NCBI GenBank assembly: GCA_035352895.1
Contig: DAOPYN010000030.1
Location: forward strand, 1-51,107
DNA from: UBA5070 sp035352895
Lineage (GTDB): Bacteria > Fibrobacterota > Fibrobacteria > UBA5070
Direction: 5' to 3'
DNA length: 51,107 nt
The notes beneath the pieces were generated by a model, which saw only the letters and a list, made by a program, of their open reading frames with translations, searched no databases and had not been told where the DNA came from. The position numbers and the translations under genes are program-made. Each line of letters starts with the position of its first letter. Position 1 is the first letter of the stretch. Shown one piece after another: positions 17,167 through 25,924 of the stretch.

Positions 17167-18182
17167 CAGTTCCCTTGCTCAGACAAGACAGGAATTGTCG
17201 TTGCGAGAGGGAGGGTGAACTTCTCCTGCCAGCTCGCCAGCGCTTCCTGCGCCAGGGTGTCGAGGGGCTTCTGTTCGAAGCCAAGGATGTATTTGCGCAG
17301 GATATCCAGACAGAACTGTTCCAGTTCCGCGTAGCTCACCGCACCGATCTTCTGGAGGAAGGCAGTGCTGGTCTTGGGAGCCTTGTGCCCGCGGCGTTCG
17401 AAGAACGCCTTGATGAATATGCCGCGTTGCGCCGCCGTTGGAGTGGGAAGCTCCAGACGCAAGTCGAATCGCCGCCATACCGCGCGGTCCAACAGTTCCG
17501 GGTGGTTGGTGGCCGTGATGGTCATAATTTGACTGGGTAGGCGGTCGATCTGCAAGAGCAACGTGCTGACCACACGCTTGATCTCGCCGGTCTCGTGGCT
17601 GTCGCCGCGCTCCTTGCCCAGCACATCGAATTCATCGAAGAACAGGACGCAGTGGTGCGAGCGCACTTGGTCGAAGAGCTCCTGCAACTTGCCCGAAGTT
17701 TCGCCCAGGTAGCTGGTGATCAGGTTCTCGTAGCGAACCACGTACAGGGGGGCCATCAGCTTCTCGGCCAAGGCTTCGGCATAGGTGGTCTTGCCGTTGC
17801 CGGGCGCGCCCGCCAACAGGATCTTGTGGCGTGGCTCCAATCCATGCGAACGCAAGAGATCGCGCCGCATGTGTTCTTCCACGAGTTCATCGGTGACCTT
17901 GCGGACAGACTCGGGCAAGAACAGATCTTCCAGCTTGCGCTCGGGAATGATCTCGAAGAAGAGATCAGGGTCGGGGACGCGCTGCGCCTTGTCCCAGACC
18001 GAAGGGGTCCGAGCCGCTTCGTTGAAGCCTGACCGCATCGCCTGGACCAATCGATCGGCCATGATGCCGTGGTTCTTGGAGCGCTCTTCGGCGGCGATCG
18101 ATTCCACGGTGGCTTTCAATCCCCGCTGGTCACCCCGGGAGGCGGATTTCACCAGGTCGATGATCAGATCGGTCCGAGGCAT
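17166..18182 (-). CDS. AAA+ ATPase, first gene of the four-gene operon
   Basis: This 338-residue protein has one AAA+ module: Walker A GAPGNGKTT at residues 125-133, Walker B VLFFDEFD at 179-186, sensor 1 in TITATNHPELLD (N226) and arginine fingers in WRRFD (237-238). The helical N-terminal third (1-115) resembles that of AAA proteins found beside subtilisin-like proteases or nucleases in defence pairs. An in-frame TTG lies at 18200, but the ATG at 18182 (MPRTDLIIDLVKSA) starts the recognisable sequence. It heads an operon with HEPN, KGGLGR ATPase and P-loop ATPase genes, all overlapping. It may regulate the HEPN protein; that is inference. Confidence 0.88.
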   Translation of the reverse strand: MPRTDLIIDLVKSASRGDQRGLKATVESIAAEERSKNHGIMADRLVQAMRSGFNEAARTPSVWDKAQRVPDPDLFFEIIPERKLEDLFLPESVRKVTDELVEEHMRRDLLRSHGLEPRHKILLAGAPGNGKTTYAEALAEKLMAPLYVVRYENLITSYLGETSGKLQELFDQVRSHHCVLFFDEFDVLGKERGDSHETGEIKRVVSTLLLQIDRLPSQIMTITATNHPELLDRAVWRRFDLRLELPTPTAAQRGIFIKAFFERRGHKAPKTSTAFLQKIGAVSYAELEQFCLDILRKYILGFEQKPLDTLAQEALASWQEKFTLPLATTIPVLSEQGN

Positions 18183-18320
18183 GTTGGGTCCAAAGATCAA
18201 AAGATTTCGAGCTCGAAGGCTGGAAACACCCTGGAGGCGGTTTGGGGTGTTTGGGAGAACGACCTGAATCTACTTCAAAATACAGGCGATAGCTACTCAT
18301 TTGTGCAGGTGTAGGGGCGT

Positions 18321-18340
18321 TGCGGGGCTTGTGCCCCGCA
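18321..18340. terminator. Perfect 8-bp hairpin between sigma-factor gene and AAA operon
   Basis: TGCGGGGC at 18321-18328 pairs with GCCCCGCA at 18333-18340 around a TTGT loop, just past the 3' end of the sigma-factor gene. No T-run follows on either strand, so it may be a repeat or a processing stem rather than an intrinsic terminator. Confidence 0.4.
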
Positions 18341-18365
18341 GACACTTCCCCGTGCGACGATCGGC

Positions 18366-18926
18366 TCACGAGGTCTTCCGGTCGCATCGCAGCACGCCAT
18401 CGTCGTACTGGAAATCGCACTTGCGTTCCAATCGCTTCTTCAGGCGGGCGCGGGCTCGATGGATGCGGATCTTCGCGGCGGCCACCGAGCATTCGCAGAT
18501 CGCGGCGACCTCCTTGGCGCTCATGCCCTCGAGATCGTGCAGGACAAGGGCGGTGCGGAAATCGGAGGGAAGGCTGTCGATCACCTGGCGCACGCAGCTG
18601 TTCATTTCGGAAACGACCATGCGCTCGTGGATCGATGGATCGAGGTCGGCCACCTCCGGCGTGGAATCGATGTCGACGATGTACAGGCTGTTCTCGGGTG
18701 CGCGGAAGTGGTCTGCCGCCACACGCGATGCGATGGTGAACGACCAGGTCTTCAGGCTGGATCTTCCTTCGAATCCGCCGAGTCCCTTTTCGATCCGCAG
18801 GAGCGTTTCCTGCAGGAGATCCTCCGCGAGGATCGGGTCTCCGACGAATCTTCGCAGATAGCTCGCCAGGGCGGGCGACAATTCGGTCGCGACCTCCTGG
18901 AATCGACGATGTTCAGGCGATGGCAA
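18366..18926 (-). CDS. ECF-type RNA polymerase sigma factor
   Basis: This 186-residue sigma-70-family factor of the ECF class directs RNA polymerase to a special promoter set. Region 2 is in YLRRFVGDPILAEDLLQETL with KTWSFTIASRVAADHFR; region 4 is SLPSDFRTALVLHDLEGMSA with KEVAAICECSVAAAKIRIH. I place the start at a TTG (18926-18924, MPSPEHRRFQEV) because a perfect AGGAGGA lies five bases upstream (18930-18936 on the plus strand) and no homologous sequence precedes it. The carboxymuconolactone decarboxylase-like gene 78 bases upstream is on the same strand. CMD proteins with their own ECF factor are a known pairing, probably redox or peroxide related. Two cysteines near the C-terminus are notable. 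Confidence 0.9.
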   Translation of the reverse strand: MPSPEHRRFQEVATELSPALASYLRRFVGDPILAEDLLQETLLRIEKGLGGFEGRSSLKTWSFTIASRVAADHFRAPENSLYIVDIDSTPEVADLDPSIHERMVVSEMNSCVRQVIDSLPSDFRTALVLHDLEGMSAKEVAAICECSVAAAKIRIHRARARLKKRLERKCDFQYDDGVLRCDRKTS

Positions 18927-19003
18927 GTGTCCTCCTGCATGGATTCGAAAAGGGCGGGCGACGCCAAAAAATGGTATCGCCTCGCCGGTAGCGCGGCCGC
19001 TTG

Positions 19004-19294
19004 TCAGGCGCAGCAGGCGTTCGTGGCCTTCGGTCCCGTCGCGGAGCAACCGCAGTCGGGATCGCTGCAGGCTTCCGAGCTCGTGTTCAGCATGGCACGT
19101 GCGGTTTCCAGGATCTTGCGGGCCGGCACCTGCTTGATGCTGTCGGCTTTCGCGATCGCTTCCAGGATCTGGGCGTCGGTAAGTCCGGCCTTGCGGGCGG
19201 CGGGAATGTGGAATTCGATGCAAGGCACGCAATTGCAGGCGATGGCGGCGCCAAGCGAGACCAGTTCGAGGTCGCGGAAGCTCAGTTCTTTCAT
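19004..19294 (-). CDS. Carboxymuconolactone decarboxylase-like (AhpD-type) protein
   Basis: This 96-residue protein belongs to the CMD/AhpD family. The active-site pattern CNCVPCIEFHI carries the CxxC and distal histidine of peroxidase-type members, and AGLTDAQILEAIAKA is the usual following helix. The last 25 residues are cysteine-rich (CSDPDCGCS and a final ACCA), which is unusual and could bind metal. GGAGAT precedes the ATG. The gene is followed by the ECF sigma factor on the same strand, so the pair probably forms a small stress-response operon. Confidence 0.87.
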   Translation of the reverse strand: MKELSFRDLELVSLGAAIACNCVPCIEFHIPAARKAGLTDAQILEAIAKADSIKQVPARKILETARAMLNTSSEACSDPDCGCSATGPKATNACCA

Positions 19295-19607
19295 GGGATG
19301 ATCTCCAGTGATTCGATTTCGAGGATGTCTGTTCAGAGACGGGAAACCGGCAGGCTTCCCTTAAGCTTGGACGCGAAACGAATCGCGAGGGATACCTGGA
19401 AATTTACTCGGCAGGCGATGTCCGAGGAAGTTCCTCCTCCGTAGTGCGTTTTTACGGGATCCGTTCATTGCAATGGGAGAGGGGGCTCCTCTCCTCCTTC
19501 ATCTCTCCTTTGCCGCGAACGCGTGCAGGGCGTGGAAGGTGTCCCAGCCGATCTTGCCCAACGGACGCGATCGGGATGATGTCGGGTCCTTCCGTTCCTG
19601 CGCGGTT
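19295..19607. other. Intergenic stretch with one hairpin
   Basis: These 313 bases lie between the CMD gene and the end of the beta-helix gene and hold no convincing gene. A stem GAGAGG/CCTCTC at 19477-19493 could end transcription of the beta-helix gene, but no T-run follows. Confidence 0.4.
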
Positions 19608-20924
19608 CTACCGTCCCCTGCGGCCCTGAGGGTGCGGAATCTCCACCGGTAGACCCCAGGACGAGAATCCGAAAACGCCAAGGCTGGTCGATTCGGGCGA
19701 AGGTCGGCTCCCGCGACGGATCGAATTGGCTTCGGCGGCTCCGAACCCGAAGTTCCATGCGGCGTAGGGGGAGCCGTGGACCAGCCGGTAGTCGCCCTTG
19801 GCGGTGTCCGCGAAGGCCAGGGGGACCAGCTGCGCGAAGGAGTTGTCGCGGAGCGTGACGTTGGCGGGTCCCGCGCCGCTGGCGTAGCGGATCAGGTTGG
19901 TGTCCGGAGCCAGGTGGTTTCCTTCCAGAAGCACGGTATTGTGTTCGTTGTAGACGCTCCACATCCGCGGCACGGAATCGGATTGCCAAAAGTTGTCCCG
20001 AACCACGATCGGCGTCGCGGTGTCGACGAAGGTGCGGTTGTCGATGAACAGGGCCTGGTCGATCCTGGCTCCCGAGAACCAGTTGGAATCCAGGACGATG
20101 TTCCCGCTGCCCATCACGATCGCCGCGTTCGCTCCGACGTCCATGACCACGTTGTGGTGGAACCGCAGGTTGCGCGTGTTGTCGCCGATCTGGAAGCCGT
20201 TCTGCTGCACCGGCTCGCGCAACACGCCGCCGTCGATCATCACGTTGTGCGCGATGTCCACCCCGTCCATGTTGGCCACCTGCATCAGATCCCATCCGGT
20301 GTGCGCCACCAGGTTGTGGTGGATCGAGACTTCCCTGAAGTACTGGCCCGGGCTCTTGGTCTCGCCCAGGTACATCCCTTCGCCACCGGTATGGTGGATG
20401 CGGTTGTGGTGGATGTGCAGACCGGTGAAGACCGGCCACGGTTCCGGCGGAGATTCGCCGTAGTCCTGTTTGGCCATGATGCCCGCGAAGTGGGTCCCCG
20501 AAATCTCGATGTGGTCGATCTCCACGTGGTGGGAATTGCCCGTCACGCCGAGCCCGCTCCCCAGGATGGTGCTGTCGATGTGGATGCCGTATTCCACAGA
20601 GGGATCGAGCCCACCGGTGATGCGCACATGCGCCACGCTGTCGAGCCACAAGCCATAGCGATCCCCTGGCCCGATGGACAAACGGCCTTCCGGGCAATTG
20701 GTGATCACGATGGGCTGTTCGGCGGTGCCCGTGATGCCTTGCAGATACTGGAACGATCGCCGCCCGGCGGCGATGCAGATGGTGTCGCCGGCAACGACGG
20801 CAACGGTTCCCGCCTTCCTGTAGCTTTGGGTGGAATCCAATCGAATGGTTTTCGCCAAGGCGAGCGAAGGCGAAACGACGATGGACACGAACAGCAGGAA
20901 CGCCTTCGAAGCCGGCTTGATCAT
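19608..20924 (-). CDS. Secreted right-handed parallel beta-helix protein
   Basis: This 438-residue protein has a cleavable signal peptide (MIKPASKAFLLFVSIVVSPS then LALA) and then repeating strand-turn units with HNRIHHTGGEGMYLG, NGFQIGDNTRN and repeated asparagine and histidine ladders (HIHHN, SIHHN, FHHN). These are typical of parallel beta-helix (PbH1) proteins such as polysaccharide lyases and pectinase-like enzymes. It is probably exported and acts on, or binds, a polysaccharide; a catalytic site cannot be assigned. The start has no rival. Confidence 0.85.
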   Translation of the reverse strand: MIKPASKAFLLFVSIVVSPSLALAKTIRLDSTQSYRKAGTVAVVAGDTICIAAGRRSFQYLQGITGTAEQPIVITNCPEGRLSIGPGDRYGLWLDSVAHVRITGGLDPSVEYGIHIDSTILGSGLGVTGNSHHVEIDHIEISGTHFAGIMAKQDYGESPPEPWPVFTGLHIHHNRIHHTGGEGMYLGETKSPGQYFREVSIHHNLVAHTGWDLMQVANMDGVDIAHNVMIDGGVLREPVQQNGFQIGDNTRNLRFHHNVVMDVGANAAIVMGSGNIVLDSNWFSGARIDQALFIDNRTFVDTATPIVVRDNFWQSDSVPRMWSVYNEHNTVLLEGNHLAPDTNLIRYASGAGPANVTLRDNSFAQLVPLAFADTAKGDYRLVHGSPYAAWNFGFGAAEANSIRRGSRPSPESTSLGVFGFSSWGLPVEIPHPQGRRGR

Positions 20925-20993
20925 GCGGTGATGATAGCCTTTTCTCCTTGACCGCCTATTCCCAGTCCCGGGAGCGCATCGCGCTCCGGCGGG

Positions 20994-21662
20994 TCAGTCT
21001 TCCTTTCGCGAGGGGTTCGCGATCCGCGTCGGGTTGTCGGGCAGCCGCCGGATCTTGGGAAGTTCCAGGCGCCGCTGCATCGCGACCAGGCGCAATCCGA
21101 ACACCAAGGAGGTGGTCAGCAGCAGCCGCGGCGTGTGGGCCAGCCCGCACAGGCCCAGGGCCCAGAAGACGCCCCCGCCGATCAAGGCCGCCGTCGCGTA
21201 GAAGTCGCTCTTGAGCACCTGCGGGATTTCGGACACCAGCAGGTCGCGGATGACCCCGCCGCCGACCGCGGTGAGTCCGGCCAGCAGCACGATCACCATG
21301 GGGTTGGCCCCCGCGGCATCGGCCCGCGCGGCACCGATCGCCGCGAAGAAGCCCAGGCCCAGCGCATCGGCGACCATGACCCAGTTCCAGAGCGTGGCGA
21401 TGCGGCGCTTGGCCACGATTGTCAATGCCGCCCCCGCCAGGCACACCGCCATGTAGACCGGCTGTCGCAGGGCCACCGGAGGAGTGCTCCCCAGCAGGAC
21501 GTCGCGCACCAGACCTCCGCCGATCCCCGTCATGCAGGCCAGCACCGCCACGCCCAGCCAGTCCAGTTCGTGCTTGACCGCCCGGAACGCTCCGGTGAGG
21601 GCGAAGGCCAGGGTACCGAGCAGGTCGATGGTGAGGATGAGCATCGGGTGGATCGCGTCCAT
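20994..21662 (-). CDS. TRIC-family (UPF0126/YadS) cation channel
   Basis: This 222-residue inner-membrane protein has about seven hydrophobic segments and two internal repeats with the signature GIGGGLVRDVLLG and AVGGGVIRDLL, each the GGxxRD motif of prokaryotic TRIC (trimeric intracellular cation) channels. These form homotrimeric potassium-permeable channels. The ATG at 21662 (MDAIHPMLILTIDLLGTLAF) starts the first membrane segment; longer upstream frames are unsupported. The C-terminus is short and basic. Confidence 0.92.
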   Translation of the reverse strand: MDAIHPMLILTIDLLGTLAFALTGAFRAVKHELDWLGVAVLACMTGIGGGLVRDVLLGSTPPVALRQPVYMAVCLAGAALTIVAKRRIATLWNWVMVADALGLGFFAAIGAARADAAGANPMVIVLLAGLTAVGGGVIRDLLVSEIPQVLKSDFYATAALIGGGVFWALGLCGLAHTPRLLLTTSLVFGLRLVAMQRRLELPKIRRLPDNPTRIANPSRKED

Positions 21663-21907
21663 GGCCCATGGAAGAAGGATTCGCCCCGTGCGCCGCCGTC
21701 GGTGGACAGCCGCCAGGCCCCCCCGGACGAGCCGATTTTCCGGAGGGAACGGGAAAGATACCTGCGCGGACGGAGGGATGCATCCACGATCTCCCGGAGG
21801 ACGGACGGCGGAGGAATCCACCAGTCGAGACAAATTCCGTCGCAATGCCTGCGGGCTTCGCGAGGCGACTTCGGCAAGGTTTGGCGAAACGCCCCCTTCC
21901 TTGCCGC

Positions 21908-22930
21908 CTAGGGAACCACCACGCGCGCAGTGCGTCCGTCGGCCAGCTCCGCGACGTAGAGTCCCGGCGCGGGAGCCGACCAAGCGAAACGCCCCTCGGA
22001 CGCCCTCCCCGCGACAAGCAGGCGACCTCCGGCGTCGCGCACACGCACCAGATCGTTTCCGTCGCACCCCTCCAGGCGCAGGGCATCCTGGCGCCAGACC
22101 GCCGCGAACGGCCGGCCGGAAACCGCGTCCCGGCGGACGGACGTCGCACCGCGGTTCAAGGTGAACTTCTTGAAGAAGGCCCAGACCTCCTCGGCGGCGT
22201 TGATCTTGGTCGCGGTGTTGTTGGGCCATTCGTGCCCGCCGCCCTGGGTGGAATCGATTTCGATCTCGACACCCGTCGCGCACTTCCCGTAGCGGATCCG
22301 GGTCACGGTCGACTTCGCGTTGGTGGTGGGATACGGACGGATCACCTCGGGGCTTCCCGTGCAGCTGTCCAACTTGACCCAACCGGCGACCGACGCCATG
22401 AAGGTGGACGACGGATACATGTCCTTGGTGCCAAAGGTCAGGCGGATGGGGACCGGGCGCTTGGGGGTGGGCGCGCCGCTTCCCACCGACGAGACGGGGG
22501 CGACGGCCGCGAAGACGTCGGGATAACTGAACGCGGCGTAGACCGCTTCACCTCCGCCCTGCGAGAAACCCGTCACGTACACCCGGTCGCGGTCGACCCC
22601 GTGGCGGGCCACCGAAGAATCGATGATCGCCTTCAGGAATGCGTAGTCGTTCTTGGCGCCCGCGTAGTCCCAGGTACCGCCCACCGCGTTGGGGTAGGCG
22701 ACCACGAACTTCTCGCGGTCGGCGACCTTGTCCATCTGGGTGGAACTGCGCATTCCCGCGCCGTCGCCGCCCAGGCCGTGCAGCACGAAGACCAGGGCGG
22801 GCTTGGAGAGCCCAGAGGGCGCGTAGAGGAGGGTCGTGCGGTTCGCGCCGGCGACCTTGAGGTTCAAGGTCTGGGCGGAGAGCGACGAGACGGCTCCCAC
22901 GCCGATCAGGAGGAAAAGATGTCGTTTCAC
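21908..22930 (-). CDS. Secreted CE1-type esterase (PHB depolymerase/feruloyl-esterase-like)
   Basis: This 340-residue secreted alpha/beta hydrolase starts with a signal peptide (GTG at 22930, MKRHLFLLIGVGAVSSLSAQ, with GGGAG seven bases upstream). It has LVFVLHGLGGDG as oxyanion region, the nucleophile motif GFSQGG, and a late GGGHEWP carrying the catalytic histidine, the pattern of LpqC/poly(3-hydroxybutyrate) depolymerase and feruloyl esterases. The C-terminal 55 residues, with VRVRDAGGRLLVAGR and APGLYVAELADG, look like a type IX-like sorting or beta-sandwich domain seen in Bacteroidota and Fibrobacterota. Substrate is probably an ester-linked polymer or plant polysaccharide. Family is secure; the sorting-domain idea is moderate. 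Confidence 0.88.
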   Translation of the reverse strand: MKRHLFLLIGVGAVSSLSAQTLNLKVAGANRTTLLYAPSGLSKPALVFVLHGLGGDGAGMRSSTQMDKVADREKFVVAYPNAVGGTWDYAGAKNDYAFLKAIIDSSVARHGVDRDRVYVTGFSQGGGEAVYAAFSYPDVFAAVAPVSSVGSGAPTPKRPVPIRLTFGTKDMYPSSTFMASVAGWVKLDSCTGSPEVIRPYPTTNAKSTVTRIRYGKCATGVEIEIDSTQGGGHEWPNNTATKINAAEEVWAFFKKFTLNRGATSVRRDAVSGRPFAAVWRQDALRLEGCDGNDLVRVRDAGGRLLVAGRASEGRFAWSAPAPGLYVAELADGRTARVVVP

Positions 22931-23140
22931 CAGGACTCCCGTGGGCGGATCGTTCCTCTTCAAGCTAGGGGACGGCTTGCCGATTCCGCGCCCGGTTTCG
23001 GCGATATCGACTTGTCGCTTCGACAATGCCGCCGAGCCCTTGGCCCAGGTGGATGCGAGTCTCCGTCCAAGTTCCACCGAAGCCACGCGGTCCGAGAAAT
23101 TCTTGATTTGACGCTTTGTCCGGCCTGGGAGCCGGAAAGG

Positions 23141-24517
23141 ATGTCTGCAGTGCGCGGTCGAGACGAGGTCGAGGCGGAGCTCTCGAAGGAAAAGGTCGGA
23201 AAGCTCCTGGTACGCTACTCCTTGCCCGCGATCGTCGCGATGGCCGCGTCGTCGTTGTACAACATCGTCGATCGCGTGTTCATCGGCCAGGGCGTGGGAC
23301 CGTACGCCATCGCGGGACTGGCCATCACGCTTCCGGTCATGAACCTGGCCATCGCCCTGGGGGCGATGGTGGGGGTCGGCGCGGCGGCGCTGGTCTCGAT
23401 CCGCCTGGGCGAGAGGCGCGGCGACGAGGCGGGCCGCATCCTCGGGAACACCGTGTTCCTCAACGTGGTGCTGGGCACCGTCTATTCCCTCCTCATGTAC
23501 CTGTTCCTCGATCCGATCCTGCGCCTGTTCGGGGCCAGCGACGAGACGATCCCCTACGCCCGCGACTTCCTGCGGATCATCCTGCTGGGCAATCCGTTCC
23601 TCCACACCTACATGGGCCTGAACGGCATCATGCGCGCCTCGGGGCACCCCACCAAGGCGATGGCGACCACGCTGGCCACCGTGGGGGTGAACCTGGTCCT
23701 GGCGCCCCTGTTCATCTTCGTGTTCGGCTGGGGGATCCGGGGCGCGGCGCTGGCCACGGTCGCCAGCCAGCTGGTGGGCCTGGTGGTGGTGGTCTCGCAC
23801 TTTGCCGACAAAAAACGGCAGATACGGTTCCAGCGGGGGATCTTCGCCCCGCACGCCGCCATGATCCGGGACATCCTGGCCATCGGCATGTCGTCGTTCT
23901 TCGTGCAGGTGGGAGCCAGCCTGGTGGCGGTGGTCATGAACCGCGAACTGGTCCGGCACGGAGGCGACTTCGCGGTGGGAGCCTTCGGGATCGTCAACAG
24001 CGTGCTGATGCTCATGGTGATGGTGATCCTGGGGATCGCCCAGGGCATGCAGCCGATCGCCGGATTCAACTACGGAGCGAAGCTGTACGGGAGGGTGATG
24101 CGGGTCCTGCGCCACGCGATCGTCGCCTCGACGATCGTCGCCTGCGCGGGCTTCGCGGCCACCCAGCTGTTCCCCGGGCCCATCGCGAGCGTTTTCACCA
24201 GCGACACTTCCCTGCGGGCGATGGCCGTGCAGGGAATGCGCTGGTCCTTCCTGTGCGTGCCGTTGGCCGGATTCCAGATCGCCACGGCGAACCTCTTCCA
24301 GTCCATCGGACGCGCCAAGCTGTCGATCATCCTCACCTTGTCGCGCCAGATCGGATTCTTGGTGCCGGGTCTGATCGTCCTGCCCATCTTCTTCGGCCTG
24401 TCCGGCGTCTGGGCGGCGCTGCCGCTCTCCGACGCGGCCTCCACCCTGCTCGCGTGGTTGGTGCTCCGCTACGAGCGCGGGCGCATCGCGGGACTCGACC
24501 AGACTCCGCAAGACTGA
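23141..24517 (+). CDS. MATE-family multidrug efflux transporter
   Basis: This 458-residue integral membrane protein has about twelve membrane segments in two halves. It starts LVRYSLPAIVAMAASSLYNI after a short cytoplasmic head, with DRVFIGQGVGPYAIAGLAI, GLNGIMRASGHPTKAM and GIAQGMQPIAGFNYGA, all typical of the MATE (NorM/DinF/MepA) family that exports cationic drugs using Na+ or H+. I use the ATG at 23141, since the long frame upstream is antisense to the esterase gene. The divergent esterase start is 210 bases away. Confidence 0.94.
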   Translation: MSAVRGRDEVEAELSKEKVGKLLVRYSLPAIVAMAASSLYNIVDRVFIGQGVGPYAIAGLAITLPVMNLAIALGAMVGVGAAALVSIRLGERRGDEAGRILGNTVFLNVVLGTVYSLLMYLFLDPILRLFGASDETIPYARDFLRIILLGNPFLHTYMGLNGIMRASGHPTKAMATTLATVGVNLVLAPLFIFVFGWGIRGAALATVASQLVGLVVVVSHFADKKRQIRFQRGIFAPHAAMIRDILAIGMSSFFVQVGASLVAVVMNRELVRHGGDFAVGAFGIVNSVLMLMVMVILGIAQGMQPIAGFNYGAKLYGRVMRVLRHAIVASTIVACAGFAATQLFPGPIASVFTSDTSLRAMAVQGMRWSFLCVPLAGFQIATANLFQSIGRAKLSIILTLSRQIGFLVPGLIVLPIFFGLSGVWAALPLSDAASTLLAWLVLRYERGRIAGLDQTPQD

Positions 24518-24520
24518 TAC

Positions 24521-24537
24521 GGACGGCGGCACCGTCC
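24521..24537. terminator. Stem-loop between convergent genes
   Basis: GGACGG pairs with CCGTCC around CGGCA, four bases after the MATE stop and facing the end of the convergent gene. It could end both transcripts, but there is no T-run. Confidence 0.4.
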
Positions 24538-24560
24538 CTGCACTGGGGGCGCAGGCGACC

Positions 24561-25226
24561 TCAAGGCTGCTCCGTGTCGACCTCGTCATCGGAGTACTCC
24601 CAGCAGGCTCCCACCGAGGGGAACAGCTCGAAGACGTCGCATCGAAGATCCGTGCGGCGGCCGTGCTCCCGCGCTAGCCTGGACTCGAACGGCTTGCCGG
24701 CGGTCCGGTCCTTGCACACCTTCTTGAAATCATTGGCGGTGGCTGCCGGATCGAAGCGGAACTCGCCGTTGCGGTGGATCGCCTGGTAGGGGAAGGGTGC
24801 GCATTTGCCGCCGGAATAGGTCCACACCAGCCTGACGCTCTCGCCATCGTCCAGGTACGCCGTGGGTCGCTCGTGGAAATAGTCGAGCAATTCGGTGCTG
24901 TCGTTTCCGAATCCCACCATGTAGGTGAACCCCACCCCATCCTTCCTCCAATCCACCAGCGCGTACCTCACGCCATCCATGGTGTCGAGGATCCCGATCC
25001 TGCAAGCCTCGCCTTGGAAACGCCGGACCAGCGAGTCGCTTGGGTGGAAACGATCCGTTTCCTTGCGGAGGATGGAACGCTCCATCACGGCCACCAGTTC
25101 CGCCAAGGTCCGTATCCTGCTGGGCTTCGAGTCGACCATGTTGCGGATCGGCGACGATCCGAGCGTGCCGTCGGACCAGACGATCTCCCTCCCGGACAGA
25201 AGCGATAGAAGCAAGGCGAAGATCAT
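24561..25226 (-). CDS. Hypothetical, probably exported protein
   Basis: This 221-residue protein is not one I recognise. From the ATG at 25226 it starts MIFALLLSLLSGREIVWSDG, a short hydrophobic stretch that could be a weak signal peptide or anchor. The body is mixed and charged, with three C-terminal-half cysteines (KVCKD, LRCD, ACWEY) that could form disulphides outside the cytoplasm. An in-frame earlier start at 25325 adds a basic leader without support. It converges with the MATE gene and is divergent from the VOC gene. Confidence 0.6.
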   Translation of the reverse strand: MIFALLLSLLSGREIVWSDGTLGSSPIRNMVDSKPSRIRTLAELVAVMERSILRKETDRFHPSDSLVRRFQGEACRIGILDTMDGVRYALVDWRKDGVGFTYMVGFGNDSTELLDYFHERPTAYLDDGESVRLVWTYSGGKCAPFPYQAIHRNGEFRFDPAATANDFKKVCKDRTAGKPFESRLAREHGRRTDLRCDVFELFPSVGACWEYSDDEVDTEQP

Positions 25227-25390
25227 GTTCGGTTTCCGTCGGGAAAGGATCCGCGGAATCGTCCAGGGGACTCGATTCCGCCCGGCCATTGGGGAGCGTC
25301 GTCGCGAAAGGTGCAATTCGCGCAAAGTCGTGTCAGTGCCGACGGACTACCATTGGCTGATCGCTCTCCATCCAGCCAAGGAGCCCAACC

Positions 25391-25828
25391 ATGATCCCTC
25401 GCATCACCATCGTCACCCTGGGCACACGGGACTTCGATCGCGCCTTGCGCTTCTACCGCGATGGACTCGGGTTTCCCACCCGCGCCAAGGAAGGGGACCC
25501 CATCGCCTTCTTCCGCACCGGCGGAACACGGCTGGCGTTGTATCCCCTCCAAGGTCTGGCCGACGACATCGCGCCCGGCACTCCGATCCCCGCGCCCGGG
25601 TTCGCAGGCATCACCCTGGCCCACAACGTGCAACGGCGCGAGGAGGTCGCGGAAGTCCTGGAGCTGGCCCGGCGCTCGGGTGGCACCATCCTCCGGCCCG
25701 CCCAGGACGCCTTCTGGGGCGGGCACCACGGCTACTTCGCCGATCCCGACGGTCATCCCTGGGAAGTCGCCTGGGGTCCCATGTTTTCCTTCTCGCCAAA
25801 CGGAGAGCTGGTGATCGACGAGGGCTGA
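25391..25828 (+). CDS. VOC-superfamily (glyoxalase-like) protein
   Basis: This 145-residue protein has the paired beta-alpha-beta-beta-beta fold pattern of the vicinal oxygen chelate superfamily: ITIVTLGTRDFDRALRFYRD and GLGFP at the start and GYFADPDGHPWEVAW at the end, giving probable metal ligands including the histidine of DPDGH and the late glutamate. Members include glyoxalases, dioxygenases and resistance proteins, so the substrate is open. AAGGAG lies about nine bases before the ATG. Confidence 0.88.
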   Translation: MIPRITIVTLGTRDFDRALRFYRDGLGFPTRAKEGDPIAFFRTGGTRLALYPLQGLADDIAPGTPIPAPGFAGITLAHNVQRREEVAEVLELARRSGGTILRPAQDAFWGGHHGYFADPDGHPWEVAWGPMFSFSPNGELVIDEG

Positions 25829-25924
25829 GTGGGTGTGACCGTCAGCTGGGAGATCGTGTGAGGGGTCTGGACTGCCTCGCGGCAACGCTACCGTGGAAGC
25901 GTGGCTCGAAGGAATTCATAATGA

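Noticed and set aside
19465..20697. A 410-codon minus-strand frame over the beta-helix gene
   Set aside because: It is a shifted frame of the beta-helix gene, Arg/Gly/Pro-rich and without a signal peptide or motif.
20994..22382. A 462-codon minus-strand frame leading into the TRIC gene
   Set aside because: Its first 240 codons are a shifted reading of the esterase gene and its spacer; the channel starts at 21662.
21668..23140. A long in-frame upstream extension of the MATE gene
   Set aside because: It is antisense to the esterase gene and has no transporter similarity; the ATG at 23141 starts the conserved part.
22931..24589. An in-frame upstream extension of the esterase gene
   Set aside because: It is antisense to the MATE gene; a signal peptide with a ribosome-binding site starts at 22930.
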